64,000 nucleotides of DNA, taken from an uncultured Bacteroidota bacterium. Lineage in GTDB: Bacteria; Bacteroidota; Bacteroidia; Flavobacteriales; Flavobacteriaceae. The notes beneath the pieces were generated by a model, which was given only the letters and a program-made list of their open reading frames with translations, was not told where the DNA came from and ran no database searches. The stretch lies in NCBI GenBank assembly GCA_902619855.1, contig CACNGE010000001.1, positions 30,809 through 94,808 of the forward strand, given 5' to 3'. This document shows positions 28,058-37,264 of the stretch, in pieces; the first letter of the stretch is position 1; each line of letters begins with the position of its first letter. The translations under genes and the position numbers were made by a program.

Positions 28058-28531
28058 ATGAGTGCGGTTTCTTACTATACGCCCGAGGGGCTAAAAAAAC
28101 TTCGTGATGAACTCAACCATTTGAGAGATGTTGAACGACCAAAAGCATCACAGGCAATTGCAGAGGCTCGTGACAAAGGCGACTTGAGCGAGAATGCTGA
28201 GTATGATGCAGCCAAAGAAGCGCAGGGTCTTCTTGAATTAAAAATTTCAAAGCTAGAAGCAACACTAGCTAACGCAAGAGTGATTGACGAATCTCAACTC
28301 GATGACTCCAAGGTTCATGTACTCTCAACAGTAAACATCCGGAATGTAGCCAACAATATGGAAATGACCTATACTTTGGTTGCTGAGAGTGAAGCAGATA
28401 TTAAGACTGGGAAAATTTCAGTTAGCTCTCCCATTGGGAAGGGTCTATTAGGTACCAGTGTTGGTGATATTGCTGAAGTCATTGTGCCAAATGGGGTGTT
28501 GAAGTTCAAAATTCTATCAATCAACAGATAA
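28058..28531 (+). CDS. greA: Transcription elongation factor GreA
   Basis: 157 residues: N-terminal coiled coil with the acidic tip 'RDKGDLSENAEYDAAKEAQ' and C-terminal FKBP-like domain 'SPIGKGLLG'. It rescues backtracked RNA polymerase. ATG 28058 gives the family N-terminus 'SAVSYYTPEGLKKL'; the longer upstream frame covers the promoter. HIT follows after 2 nt. Confidence 0.96.
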   Translation: MSAVSYYTPEGLKKLRDELNHLRDVERPKASQAIAEARDKGDLSENAEYDAAKEAQGLLELKISKLEATLANARVIDESQLDDSKVHVLSTVNIRNVANNMEMTYTLVAESEADIKTGKISVSSPIGKGLLGTSVGDIAEVIVPNGVLKFKILSINR

Positions 28532-28533
28532 AA

Positions 28534-28923
28534 ATGCCTTCTATTTTTACTAGAATTATCAATGGTGAAATTCCTTCATATAAAATTGATGAGGATGAGC
28601 ATTGTTATGCCTTTTTGGATATTAACCCCAATGCTGTAGGTCATACATTATGTGTTCCAAAGCAAGAAGTTGACAAGCTTTTTGACTTAGATCAAGAAAT
28701 CTATATGCACCTGATGCAGTTTTCAAAACGAATTGCAGTTGCGCTTGAGCAAGCAGTACCCTGCAAAAGAGTAGGCATGGCTGTAGTCGGACTGGAAGTA
28801 CCACACGCTCATGTTCATCTGATTCCCATTCATCAGATGACTGATATGAGCTTTCAAACCAAAGTAAATATGCAGGAAGAAGATTTTATTTCACTTGCGA
28901 AAAAAATCAGATCGAAAATTTAG
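28534..28923 (+). CDS. HIT-family (HinT-like) nucleotide-binding protein
   Basis: 129 residues with the histidine triad 'HAHVHLIP' near residue 91-98 and N-terminal 'IFTRIINGEIPSYKIDEDE'. HinT proteins hydrolyse adenosine 5'-phosphoramidates. In the same operon as greA; its stop is 1 nt from the convergent histidine-kinase stop. Confidence 0.93.
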   Translation: MPSIFTRIINGEIPSYKIDEDEHCYAFLDINPNAVGHTLCVPKQEVDKLFDLDQEIYMHLMQFSKRIAVALEQAVPCKRVGMAVVGLEVPHAHVHLIPIHQMTDMSFQTKVNMQEEDFISLAKKIRSKI

Positions 28924-28924
28924 C

Positions 28925-30088
28925 TTACCTCTTTAAAGCGATTTCAAAATGTGTCCCTTTATTTTCTGCTGTTGAGCGCACTTGAATACTCCCCTGGTGA
29001 TAGTCTTCAATAATTCTTCGACATAATGATAACCCCAACCCCCAGCCTCTCTTTTTTGTTGTCACACCAGGCTGGAAAATACGATTGATCAACTGCTTTG
29101 GAATGCCCTTCCCATTGTCAATTACGTGTATGCGTACTTTATCTTTTTCATCAGCGATTGAGAGTTCAATGGTTCCTTTTCCCACAACTGCATCAATGGA
29201 ATTATTAAGTAGGTTTTCAATCACCCAACAATAGAGTTCCTTGTTAATAGTTAGATTGATTTTAGTAGCACTGGCGTTAAATTCAAATTCTATTCCTTGA
29301 CTGGCTTTTCCTGAAAGATAATCATAAACTTCGCGAGAGCTACTGACAATATCGGTTTCTGTTTTGACAGGAAGAGAACCAATTTTAGAAAATCGATTGG
29401 TGATGGTTTCCAAACGCTTTAGGTCAGCTTCCATGGGCGTCGTTATTTTTTCTTTTATTCCTTTAGATTTCAAAATCGAAACCCATCCCATGAGTGATGA
29501 TAAGGGTGTTCCCAATTGATGGGCAGTTTCCTTGGCCATGCCTGTCCAAAGTTTATTTTGAATAGCAATTTGAGACGTACGTAAATAAAAATACACCAAA
29601 GCACCAATGGTCAATAAAAGCAATATCAAAGCACTTGGGTACAATTTTAGTTTTTCGAGCGTAGCCGATTGCCCATAGTACATGCGTTGATTCACAGCAT
29701 TTTCAAAAACAATTTCGATGGGGTCATTTTGTTTTTTTAAATTTTCTAAAGTGTTTTTTAGGAGAAAAGAGTCTTTGATAAGAGCACGTTGGGGGTTAAT
29801 ATTATTGAATGAAATGATCTTATCATTTTCATCAACGACAATCATGGGGATACTATTTTCACTTGTTAGCACTTTAAAAATCAAAGGATCAACATCGTCG
29901 TTTAGGTCAATGTCTTTTACAAACTGTTTTTGGGCAAGCGCCCAAACTTCCATTCTTTGACGTTCATCGATTTCGGTTTGTTTGACCAGTCGAAAAAGGC
30001 TCCAAAGAATCAACGCAACTGTGGCAGACAGTAAGATAAGTATTACCAGGCGGGACTGTGAATTCAAATAGAAAGCAGGAGTTTTCAT
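28925..30088 (-). CDS. Membrane sensor histidine kinase (orphan)
   Basis: 387 residues: helix 13-35, a 110-residue extracytoplasmic/PAS-like sensor region, helix about 150-170, then H-box 'AKETAHQLGTPLSSLMGW' with His190, and a HATPase_c domain with N-box 'VIENLLNNSIDAV', G1 'VIDNGKGIP' and G2 'GWGLGLSLCRRI'. No response regulator is next to it. An upstream open frame to 30355 runs into the divergent DUF3127 gene and is not used; ATG 30088 starts the first membrane helix. Confidence 0.9.
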   Translation of the reverse strand: MKTPAFYLNSQSRLVILILLSATVALILWSLFRLVKQTEIDERQRMEVWALAQKQFVKDIDLNDDVDPLIFKVLTSENSIPMIVVDENDKIISFNNINPQRALIKDSFLLKNTLENLKKQNDPIEIVFENAVNQRMYYGQSATLEKLKLYPSALILLLLTIGALVYFYLRTSQIAIQNKLWTGMAKETAHQLGTPLSSLMGWVSILKSKGIKEKITTPMEADLKRLETITNRFSKIGSLPVKTETDIVSSSREVYDYLSGKASQGIEFEFNASATKINLTINKELYCWVIENLLNNSIDAVVGKGTIELSIADEKDKVRIHVIDNGKGIPKQLINRIFQPGVTTKKRGWGLGLSLCRRIIEDYHQGSIQVRSTAENKGTHFEIALKR

Positions 30089-30139
30089 CTGCCAACTAAG
30101 ATAATTGATTTTAAATAATGTTTTCAAACACAAAATATG

Positions 30140-30147
30140 TAGTTTTG
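30140..30147 (+). promoter_or_regulatory. -7 element (TAGTTTTG) of the DUF3127-aat unit
   Basis: TAGTTTTG matches TAnnTTTG and ends 21 nt before the ATG at 30168. No clear -33 partner. Confidence 0.45.
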
Positions 30148-30167
30148 TTTGTATCGAGACAAATCTT

Positions 30168-30530
30168 ATGGAAGTTTTAGGACGTATCAAACACATATAC
30201 GAAACCAAAGAATATGGAAGCAATGGCTTTCGAAAGCGTGAGCTTGTTGTAACCACTGAAGAGCAATATCCACAACACCTATTATTGGAGTTTGTGCAAG
30301 ACAAATGTGACTTGCTCAATTCTTTTTCTGAAAATGATCGAGTGAAGGTTGGCATTAATTTGCGTGGGCGAGAATGGCAAAGTCCACAAGGAGAGACAAA
30401 GTTCTTTAATTCTATTCAAGGCTGGCGAATCGAATCTTTAGAGCAGTCGGGAACACCAGAATCCCCACCACCACCATTCGACCCTGCTGAAAACACCAAC
30501 ACGGAGGCACCAGACGACTTGCCTTTTTAA
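30168..30530 (+). CDS. DUF3127 family protein with SSB-like acidic C-terminus
   Basis: 120 residues. The first 90 are a small beta-rich (OB-like) domain with 'SNGFRKRELVVTTEEQYPQHLLLEFVQDKCD' and 'NDRVKVGINLRGREW', as in DUF3127. A proline-rich linker leads to the tip APDDLPF, almost identical to the SSB tail in this genome (DDDLPF). The function is unknown; the tail suggests docking to SSB-interacting proteins (inference). It is 12 nt upstream of aat. Confidence 0.8.
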   Translation: MEVLGRIKHIYETKEYGSNGFRKRELVVTTEEQYPQHLLLEFVQDKCDLLNSFSENDRVKVGINLRGREWQSPQGETKFFNSIQGWRIESLEQSGTPESPPPPFDPAENTNTEAPDDLPF

Positions 30531-30542
30531 ACAGGCTTAATT

Positions 30543-31175
30543 ATGTATCGCTTGACCGATGCTTTATTGTTTCCTTCGCCAGAACAAGCCTCTGCTGAGG
30601 GAATTGTTGCTGTTGGGGGAGACTTGAAACCTGAGCGAGTTATGCTCGCCTATCGCAAAGGAATTTTTCCCTGGTTTGAATCTGATGACTTTCTACTCTG
30701 GTGGAGCCCAGACCCCAGGATGGTCCTGTTTCCAGATCAAGTCAAAATCTCGAAAAGCATGCGCGCAGTCTTGCGAAAAAAACAGTTTGAAGTGACCTTC
30801 AATAAGGCTTTCGATGATGTTGTAGAAGCCTGTGCAAAAGTCAAACGCTTTGGACAAAATGGAACTTGGATCACCCCTGGACTTATGGAAGCATACTCAA
30901 CACTTCACACCCAAGGTCATGCCCACTCTGTTGAGGTATGGGAGGAAGGCGTTCTTGTGGGGGGTCTGTATGGTGTTGACTTGGGCACTGTGTTCTGTGG
31001 AGAGAGTATGTTTTCAAAAGCCAATAATGCCAGTAAGGTTGCCCTTATTTCACTTGCCAAAGAACTCAAAAAAAACAAGTACGAACTCATCGACTGTCAA
31101 GTGCCGACACAACACCTTGCCAGCATGGGTGCAGAATCAATTCCCAGATCGGAATTCTTGACTTATTTGTCCTAA
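30543..31175 (+). CDS. aat: Leucyl/phenylalanyl-tRNA-protein transferase
   Basis: 210 residues: 'LLFPSPEQASAEGIVAVGGDL', 'AYRKGIFPWFE', 'WWSPDPRMVLFP' and 'GGLYGVDLGTVFCGESMFS' are conserved Aat motifs. It adds Leu or Phe to the N-terminus of proteins bearing basic residues, creating N-degrons. The last 39 nt overlap the convergent tag gene. Confidence 0.95.
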   Translation: MYRLTDALLFPSPEQASAEGIVAVGGDLKPERVMLAYRKGIFPWFESDDFLLWWSPDPRMVLFPDQVKISKSMRAVLRKKQFEVTFNKAFDDVVEACAKVKRFGQNGTWITPGLMEAYSTLHTQGHAHSVEVWEEGVLVGGLYGVDLGTVFCGESMFSKANNASKVALISLAKELKKNKYELIDCQVPTQHLASMGAESIPRSEFLTYLS

Positions 31176-31742
31176 CTTCTTTACCTCTTTATATCGAGAA
31201 CAGCTGACCAAGTGGTCGTTTACCATCCCTGTTGCCTGCATATGTGCATAGACAATCGTACTTCCAACAAAATTAAATCCATGTTTTTTGAGAGATAAAC
31301 TCATCTGATCGGACAGTGCTGTTGTTGAGGGTACCTGATCGATTGTCTGGTATGTGTTTTGAATGGGTTGATAATCGACAAACGACCATAAAAATTTACC
31401 AAAAGAAAGCTTTGACTGCTGGATGTTTAAAAATATTTGTGCATTATTTATTGCAGCTTTGATTTTAAGTCGATTGCGAATAATTCCACGATCGCTACAC
31501 AATACATCTATTTTCTTCTTGTCATAGCGTGCGATCTTTTGCGCATCAAAGTTGTCGAAAGCCTTGCGAAAGTTCTCCCTTTTACGAAGTATTGTCAACC
31601 AGTTGAGACCTGCTTGAAAAGTCTCAAGAAGGAGAGTTTCAAAAAGCTTCTCATCGTCATAAATGGGCACTCCCCATTCGGTATCGTGATAGATTTTATA
31701 ATCAGGCTGGGCTTCACACCAAGGGCAACGATTTTTTTTCAT
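31137..31742 (-). CDS. tag: DNA-3-methyladenine glycosylase I
   Basis: 201 residues starting 'MKKNRCPWCEAQPDYKIYHDTEWGVP', the Tag signature with zinc cysteines and catalytic Glu; further 'ETFQAGLNWLTILRKRENFR' and 'YAHMQATGMVNDHLVSC'. It excises 3-methyladenine. It is the last gene of the ftsX-DUF3098-uppP-truB-tag operon, coupled to truB by a 4-nt overlap. Confidence 0.95.
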   Translation of the reverse strand: MKKNRCPWCEAQPDYKIYHDTEWGVPIYDDEKLFETLLLETFQAGLNWLTILRKRENFRKAFDNFDAQKIARYDKKKIDVLCSDRGIIRNRLKIKAAINNAQIFLNIQQSKLSFGKFLWSFVDYQPIQNTYQTIDQVPSTTALSDQMSLSLKKHGFNFVGSTIVYAHMQATGMVNDHLVSCSRYKEVKKLGQISQEFRSGN

Positions 31743-32440
31743 GATGAGGCATAGAGGTTTTTTTCAAATGTTTCTATTGTAATCGAATCGGAAAGATTGT
31801 GGTTTCCTATGGCTGTACGGCATAAGCTTTTAAGATAGCCACCAACACCAAGAGCTTGCCCAAAGTCGTGTGCGATCGATCGTATATATGTGCCTTTGCC
31901 ACAACAGATTCGAAAGGCCACATTCGGAAGAGTAATGTTGGTGATTTCAAAGTCATAAACAATCACCTCCCGGCTTTTGATTTCAACTTGTTCACCAGCT
32001 CTTGCGTGTTCGTAGAGGCGTTTACCCTTGCGCTTAATCGCAGAAAACAGGGGTGGTTTTTGTTGGATATTTCCAACAAATCGTCTTGTGGCATGCTTTA
32101 TATCATTTTCAGTCAACTTTGTGGGGTCAGACTGAGGAATGACTTCTGTCTCGAGGTCGTAGGAAGGAGTGGTTGCACCAAGACAAATCGTGCCAGTATA
32201 GGTCTTATCAGTCGCTATTAGATCTTGAATTTGCTTGGTTTTTTTTCCTGTACAAACAAGCATTAGTCCAGTCGCCAAAGGATCTAAAGTGCCTGCATGA
32301 CCCACTTTTATTTTTTTAATTTCAAATCGTTTTCGCAGAAGCCAATGGATTTTATTGACCACCTGAAAGGATGTCCATTCCAAGGGTTTGTTGACAAGTA
32401 GTACTTGTCCATTTTGAAAATCATCTAGTTGACACATCAC
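31739..32440 (-). CDS. truB: tRNA pseudouridine(55) synthase
   Basis: 233 residues with 'VNKPLEWTSFQVVNKIHW', catalytic region 'KVGHAGTLDPLATGLM' (Asp in GTLDP) and 'RCCGKGTYIRSIAHDFG'-like C-terminal part. It forms pseudouridine 55 in tRNA. It overlaps both uppP and tag by 4 nt, indicating translational coupling. Confidence 0.96.
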   Translation of the reverse strand: MMCQLDDFQNGQVLLVNKPLEWTSFQVVNKIHWLLRKRFEIKKIKVGHAGTLDPLATGLMLVCTGKKTKQIQDLIATDKTYTGTICLGATTPSYDLETEVIPQSDPTKLTENDIKHATRRFVGNIQQKPPLFSAIKRKGKRLYEHARAGEQVEIKSREVIVYDFEITNITLPNVAFRICCGKGTYIRSIAHDFGQALGVGGYLKSLCRTAIGNHNLSDSITIETFEKNLYASS

Positions 32441-33228
32441 AGTTGAGAAGTCACAATTGCAATGGTTCCAACACCTGCGCAGTAGTAAGCAAAATAGCGC
32501 AACTTAGATCGCTTGACTAGCGAAATCATCCACTGACAAGCAAGATACCCACTGACAAAGGCAGCAATAAACCCAGCGATCACTGGTCCTATAGAGAGGC
32601 TTTCATGCGAAAGTCCACCATCTAAAACTTTTTTCACCATACTTCCCAAAATAAGCGGAACAACCATCAGGAATGAAAATCGAGCAGCTTTGTCTCTGGT
32701 AACACCCAAGAGCAAGCTCGTGGCAATGGTCGCACCACTTCTCGAAACACCAGGAAGAATTGCAAAGGCCTGTGCAACGCCAATCCACAAAGCCTTGGGA
32801 AGGGATATTTTTTTCAGATTTTCTGAGGGCTTATCAGCGATATAAAGAAGTGCTGCAGTCACCCATAACATCAGTCCTACAAGTAGAATGTTACCAAAAA
32901 AATAACTTCCAATTGCCTCTTCAAAAAAAAACCCAACCAAGGCAGCTGGCATCATTGATAGAATGATTTGAAGACTGAATTGAGTCGATTTGTTGTTGGA
33001 AAATCGAAACAAATCACGAATGATTTCCCAAACGTCGTCACGAAAAACAACTAGTGTTGCAAGCGCTGTTGCGCCATGGACAACAATAGTGAAAATCAAA
33101 TTTTCATCTGTCTTATTTTGATTTTCAAACAGGGCTTGTGTCAGCTCTAAATGACCACTTGACGAGACAGGTAAAAATTCGGTAATCCCTTGAATAATAC
33201 CTAAAATTATGGCTTCGATTACAGACAT
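32437..33228 (-). CDS. uppP: Undecaprenyl-diphosphatase (BacA type)
   Basis: 263 residues, eight membrane spans; 'GIIQGITEFLPVSSSGHLEL' and 'LPGVSRSGATI' hold the catalytic residues of UppP. It recycles the lipid carrier for cell-wall and LPS assembly, next to ftsX. Overlaps truB by 4 nt. Confidence 0.97.
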   Translation of the reverse strand: MSVIEAIILGIIQGITEFLPVSSSGHLELTQALFENQNKTDENLIFTIVVHGATALATLVVFRDDVWEIIRDLFRFSNNKSTQFSLQIILSMMPAALVGFFFEEAIGSYFFGNILLVGLMLWVTAALLYIADKPSENLKKISLPKALWIGVAQAFAILPGVSRSGATIATSLLLGVTRDKAARFSFLMVVPLILGSMVKKVLDGGLSHESLSIGPVIAGFIAAFVSGYLACQWMISLVKRSKLRYFAYYCAGVGTIAIVTSQL

Positions 33229-33230
33229 AA

Positions 33231-33479
33231 TTAAGAGGGCTTTTTTGTGTTTTTAAAAGAACGCAAAATCGCAGCGATTTCGATGCCAAAACCAATGAGG
33301 ACAAGGGCAGGAGCAAGTCGAATGCGCCTAAAATTAAAGATGGCAGGATTGAACACATCAGGGTCTTTGCTACCACCTCCGATCATGAGAATAAATCCTA
33401 AAAGAATGACACCCAAGCCAATGAGCATGAGACTATAGTTTTTTTTCGAAAAAATAAATTCTTTTTTGTTTTTCATCAA
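33231..33479 (-). CDS. DUF3098 family small membrane protein
   Basis: 82 residues with two hydrophobic helices ('YSLMLIGLGVILLGFILMIGG' and 'LAPALVLIGFGIEIAAI'). DUF3098 is found between ftsX and uppP throughout Flavobacteria; function unknown, with cell-envelope context. Overlaps the end of ftsX by 4 nt. Confidence 0.85.
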   Translation of the reverse strand: MMKNKKEFIFSKKNYSLMLIGLGVILLGFILMIGGGSKDPDVFNPAIFNFRRIRLAPALVLIGFGIEIAAILRSFKNTKKPS

Positions 33480-34351
33480 TACAAAGATTGGGTATTTAGA
33501 TTTAAATAACGTTGTGTTGCCAAACGAGCACTAATCGAACTGATGAACATGGACAATAAAAATACACCCGAAAAACTCATCAGCAATGTTTGTTGATCCA
33601 TCAGCATATCGATACCAGAAAGATAGGTTTGCAAGTTGAGTACCAGCGCCCAAACGCCCACACAAGCAATCAAGGCGCTGATGATACCCAACACCAAATA
33701 GGTTCGAATAAAAGGCCCTCTTATAAAACGTTTCCGAGCACCAACTAGTTGCATGGTTTTAATAATCATTCGTTTGGCATAAATCGATAAGCGAATGGAG
33801 TTGTGAATGAGAATAATAGAGAGTACCAAAAAAAACAAACAACACCCCAAAAGAAGTAAACGTGCTCTTTCGATGTTTTCATTGAGCAAGTTGACAAGTG
33901 GTCGATCGTAAACAATATCACTAACAAATGTTTTTTCAGCTAAAAAAGCACTAATGCTATCGACTCTATGAGTGGTAACATAGTCGCCCTTGAGTCGTAG
34001 GTCGATGGCATCTTTAAGAGGGTTGTATCCTAAAAAATCCATAAAATCTTCACCAATATCTGCGCTATGTTCTGTGGCTGCTTGTTCTTTTGAAATATAT
34101 ATAACCGACCTGCTAAATGGAGCAAGCGTGAGCATTGTTTCCAACTGACTTACCTCTACTTCTTTAGCATTATCATCGATAAATATCGTTAGTACAATTT
34201 GTTCTTTTACATGTTGAGACACCTGTCGAGCATTGAGTAAAAGTAGGCTCAAAACGCCAACGACAAACAAAATCAAACTCACGCTAAATACAATGCCAAA
34301 ATAGGAACGAATGGCACGTCTTTTTTGATATTGATGTGGTTGTTTTGACAT
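33476..34351 (-). CDS. ftsX: Cell division ABC-transporter permease FtsX
   Basis: 291 residues, four membrane spans; one N-terminal helix followed by a large periplasmic domain (about 50-165) and three C-terminal helices with 'MIIKTMQLVGARKRFIRGPFI', typical of FtsX. With FtsE it governs peptidoglycan hydrolases during division. It is the first gene of the minus operon and diverges from leuS. Confidence 0.93.
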   Translation of the reverse strand: MSKQPHQYQKRRAIRSYFGIVFSVSLILFVVGVLSLLLLNARQVSQHVKEQIVLTIFIDDNAKEVEVSQLETMLTLAPFSRSVIYISKEQAATEHSADIGEDFMDFLGYNPLKDAIDLRLKGDYVTTHRVDSISAFLAEKTFVSDIVYDRPLVNLLNENIERARLLLLGCCLFFLVLSIILIHNSIRLSIYAKRMIIKTMQLVGARKRFIRGPFIRTYLVLGIISALIACVGVWALVLNLQTYLSGIDMLMDQQTLLMSFSGVFLLSMFISSISARLATQRYLNLNTQSLY

Positions 34352-34447
34352 TAGGGCTTAAAATTACAAAAACGTATGGATAGTCGAATGATCGTTTGTG
34401 CGTTTTCGTCTTATAATTTTGGTATTTTTGCCTCACAACACCAGACA

Positions 34448-37264
34448 ATGGCATATCCATTTCAATCGATTGAAAAAAAGTGGCAATCCTTTTGGGCATC
34501 CAACCACACCTTTTCCGCAAAGTTTCCATCCGACAAACCAAAGTACTATGTGATGGATATGTTTCCTTACCCTTCAGGGGCAGGGCTGCACGTAGGTCAC
34601 CCTTTGGGTTATATTGCCAGTGATGTTGTTGCTCGGTACAAAAGGCATAAGGGTTATAATGTCTTACATCCTCAGGGTTATGATTCTTTTGGACTACCAG
34701 CCGAACAGTATGCGATTCAAACTGGCCAGCACCCTTCAAAGACGACCGAAACAAACATCAATCGCTATAGAGAACAGCTCGATCGATTGGGGTTTTCTTT
34801 TGACTGGGGTCGGGAGTTTCGCACCTCAGACCCTTCCTATTATCGCTGGACTCAGTGGATTTTTATGCAGCTTTTTAATGCTTGGTATGATACCAAAATA
34901 GATCAAGCTAGACCAATTGATGAGCTCATCAATCACCTCGTTGCACATGGTACGAAAAACCTATCAGCGCATTGCGACGAAGACACCAATTCAATCACTG
35001 CTGATCAATGGTCATCCTTGTCTGAAGACGAACAACAAGCCTATCTACTGCATTATCGCATGACATATTTGGCAGAATCTGAAGTCAATTGGTGTCCACA
35101 GCTGGGGACAGTACTTGCCAATGATGAGGTTGTCAATGGTGTTTCTGAACGAGGAGGCTATCCTGTCGAACAAAAAAAAATGAAGCAATGGATGATGAGA
35201 ATATCATCTTACGCCGAACGTTTACTCAATGGCTTAGACACCATTGACTGGCCCGAGCCACTTAAGGAAATGCAACGCAACTGGATCGGTCGTTCTGTTG
35301 GCGCAACGGTTCGTTTTACAGTCGACAATCACGATGCGGAAATTGAAGTCTTTACCACACGTCCTGACACCTTATATGGGGTAACCTTTATGACCTTAGC
35401 ACCCGAACACGATTTGGTAAATCGCATCTGCACTTCTAATCACAAAGCTGAAGTCGATCGCTATGTCAAACAAAGCGCCAATCGATCGGAAAGAGATCGA
35501 ATGTCGGATGTCAAGAACATCACAGGTGTTTTTACAGGTAGCTATGCTATTCATCCCCTGAGTGGAAAAAAAGTACCCATTTGGATTGGAGACTATGTTC
35601 TTGCTGGCTATGGTACTGGTGCTGTCATGTCAGTGCCATGTGGAGATCAGCGTGACTTTGAATTTGCCAAGCATTTCGACATCCCCATCACAAATATATT
35701 CGAGGGGGTAGAAATCACTGATGCTGCGCATACTGAAAAAGGTGAAACGCGCATTGCAAACTCTGATTTTCTAAATGGACTCAATGTTTCAGAGGCTACC
35801 CAAGCAGCAATCAAACACCTTGAGAAGATAGGCTCTGGCACTGCCAAAATCCAATACCGTTTGAGGGATGCTGTTTTTAGTCGCCAGCGTTATTGGGGTG
35901 AACCAATACCAATTTATTTCAAAAATGGGATTCCACATTTACTTCCAGAACATTGTTTGCCGCTTGCCCTCCCAGAGGTTGAAAAATATCTACCCACACC
36001 AACGGGTGCACCCCCACTTGGGAATGCAGTTGATTGGGCTTGGGACGAAACCAAAGAGAAAGTTGTTCCTGTTTGTCTGATCGATGAAAAAAATGTCTTC
36101 CCTTTAGAGCTCAATACCATGCCTGGATGGGCGGGGAGCTCGTGGTATTTCAATCGCTACACAGATGCAAACAATCAAAATGCCTTTGCCGATAGAGACA
36201 AACTCGATTATTGGGGCAAGGTTGATTTGTATGTGGGTGGAAGTGAACATGCAACGGGGCATTTATTGTATTCACGCTTTTGGCAAAAAGTTCTTTTTGA
36301 TTTGGGTTATGTACCAATGGATGAATACGCTCAAAAACTGATCAATCAAGGGATGATTTTGGGAGATAGTGCTTTTATCTATCGAAAAACGGGGACGCAA
36401 ACCTACCTGTCTGCTGGATTGATTGAAGGACAGACTGTAGAGCCCATTAATGTTGATGTAACCTACGTTGATAGCAGTAATGTGGTTGCACACGATCGAC
36501 TCCATGAGTGGCGTCCTGAGTTTGCTCAAGCAACATTTGAATTACAAGAAGGGAAATTGATTGCTAAAAGAGAAATCGAAAAAATGTCAAAATCCAAGTA
36601 TAATGTTGTCAACCCAGATGATATCTGCGATCAGTATGGGGCAGATACCCTTCGGATGTATGAACTCTTTTTAGGTCCAATCGAACAAGCCAAACCTTGG
36701 AACACAGCTGGTATTTCTGGAGTGTTAGGGTTTTTGAACAAATTTTGGAGACTGTTTCACAACGATCAGCAGTTTGTCGTTTCTGATGAGCAGCCATCAC
36801 CTGCCATGTTGAAATCACTTCATACAACAATCAAAAAAGTAACGAACGATATCGAACAGTTTTCACTCAATACAGCAGTGAGTGCCTTTATGATATGTGT
36901 AAATGAACTCACTTCTGCCAAGTGCAACCACAGGGGCATCTTGCAGCCACTGACATTGTTACTCGCTCCATTTGCACCACATATTTGTGAAGAATTATGG
37001 GAAAAACTAGGTCACACACAATCATTGTTCGACCAGCCATACCCCCTTGCCGATGCTTCACATTTGAAAGAGACACAAATTACCTACCCGATTAGCTTTA
37101 ATGGCAAAATGCGCTTTACAATTGCCCTCGATGCAGAGACATCAAAGGAGGACATTGAAAAAGCTGCACTTGCCGACGAGCGTACAGCGCAATACATTGG
37201 TGGGAAAGCCATCAAAAAAGTGATTGTTGTACCAAAGAAAATCGTGAATATTGTTATTGGATGA
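34448..37264 (+). CDS. leuS: Leucine-tRNA ligase
   Basis: 938 residues. HIGH-type motif 'GLHVGHPLGY' near residue 47, KMSKS loop 'EKMSKSKYNVVNPD' and an editing domain with 'TRPDTLYG'. Starts at ATG 34448 (MAYPFQSIEKKW). -7 candidates TATTTTTG (34423-34430) and TAATTTTG (34414-34421) are upstream. The stop overlaps the next start in ATGA. Confidence 0.98.
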   Translation: MAYPFQSIEKKWQSFWASNHTFSAKFPSDKPKYYVMDMFPYPSGAGLHVGHPLGYIASDVVARYKRHKGYNVLHPQGYDSFGLPAEQYAIQTGQHPSKTTETNINRYREQLDRLGFSFDWGREFRTSDPSYYRWTQWIFMQLFNAWYDTKIDQARPIDELINHLVAHGTKNLSAHCDEDTNSITADQWSSLSEDEQQAYLLHYRMTYLAESEVNWCPQLGTVLANDEVVNGVSERGGYPVEQKKMKQWMMRISSYAERLLNGLDTIDWPEPLKEMQRNWIGRSVGATVRFTVDNHDAEIEVFTTRPDTLYGVTFMTLAPEHDLVNRICTSNHKAEVDRYVKQSANRSERDRMSDVKNITGVFTGSYAIHPLSGKKVPIWIGDYVLAGYGTGAVMSVPCGDQRDFEFAKHFDIPITNIFEGVEITDAAHTEKGETRIANSDFLNGLNVSEATQAAIKHLEKIGSGTAKIQYRLRDAVFSRQRYWGEPIPIYFKNGIPHLLPEHCLPLALPEVEKYLPTPTGAPPLGNAVDWAWDETKEKVVPVCLIDEKNVFPLELNTMPGWAGSSWYFNRYTDANNQNAFADRDKLDYWGKVDLYVGGSEHATGHLLYSRFWQKVLFDLGYVPMDEYAQKLINQGMILGDSAFIYRKTGTQTYLSAGLIEGQTVEPINVDVTYVDSSNVVAHDRLHEWRPEFAQATFELQEGKLIAKREIEKMSKSKYNVVNPDDICDQYGADTLRMYELFLGPIEQAKPWNTAGISGVLGFLNKFWRLFHNDQQFVVSDEQPSPAMLKSLHTTIKKVTNDIEQFSLNTAVSAFMICVNELTSAKCNHRGILQPLTLLLAPFAPHICEELWEKLGHTQSLFDQPYPLADASHLKETQITYPISFNGKMRFTIALDAETSKEDIEKAALADERTAQYIGGKAIKKVIVVPKKIVNIVIG

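Noticed and set aside
34284..34754. 156-residue minus-strand frame spanning the ftsX/leuS spacer
   Set aside because: Antisense to leuS, no homology.
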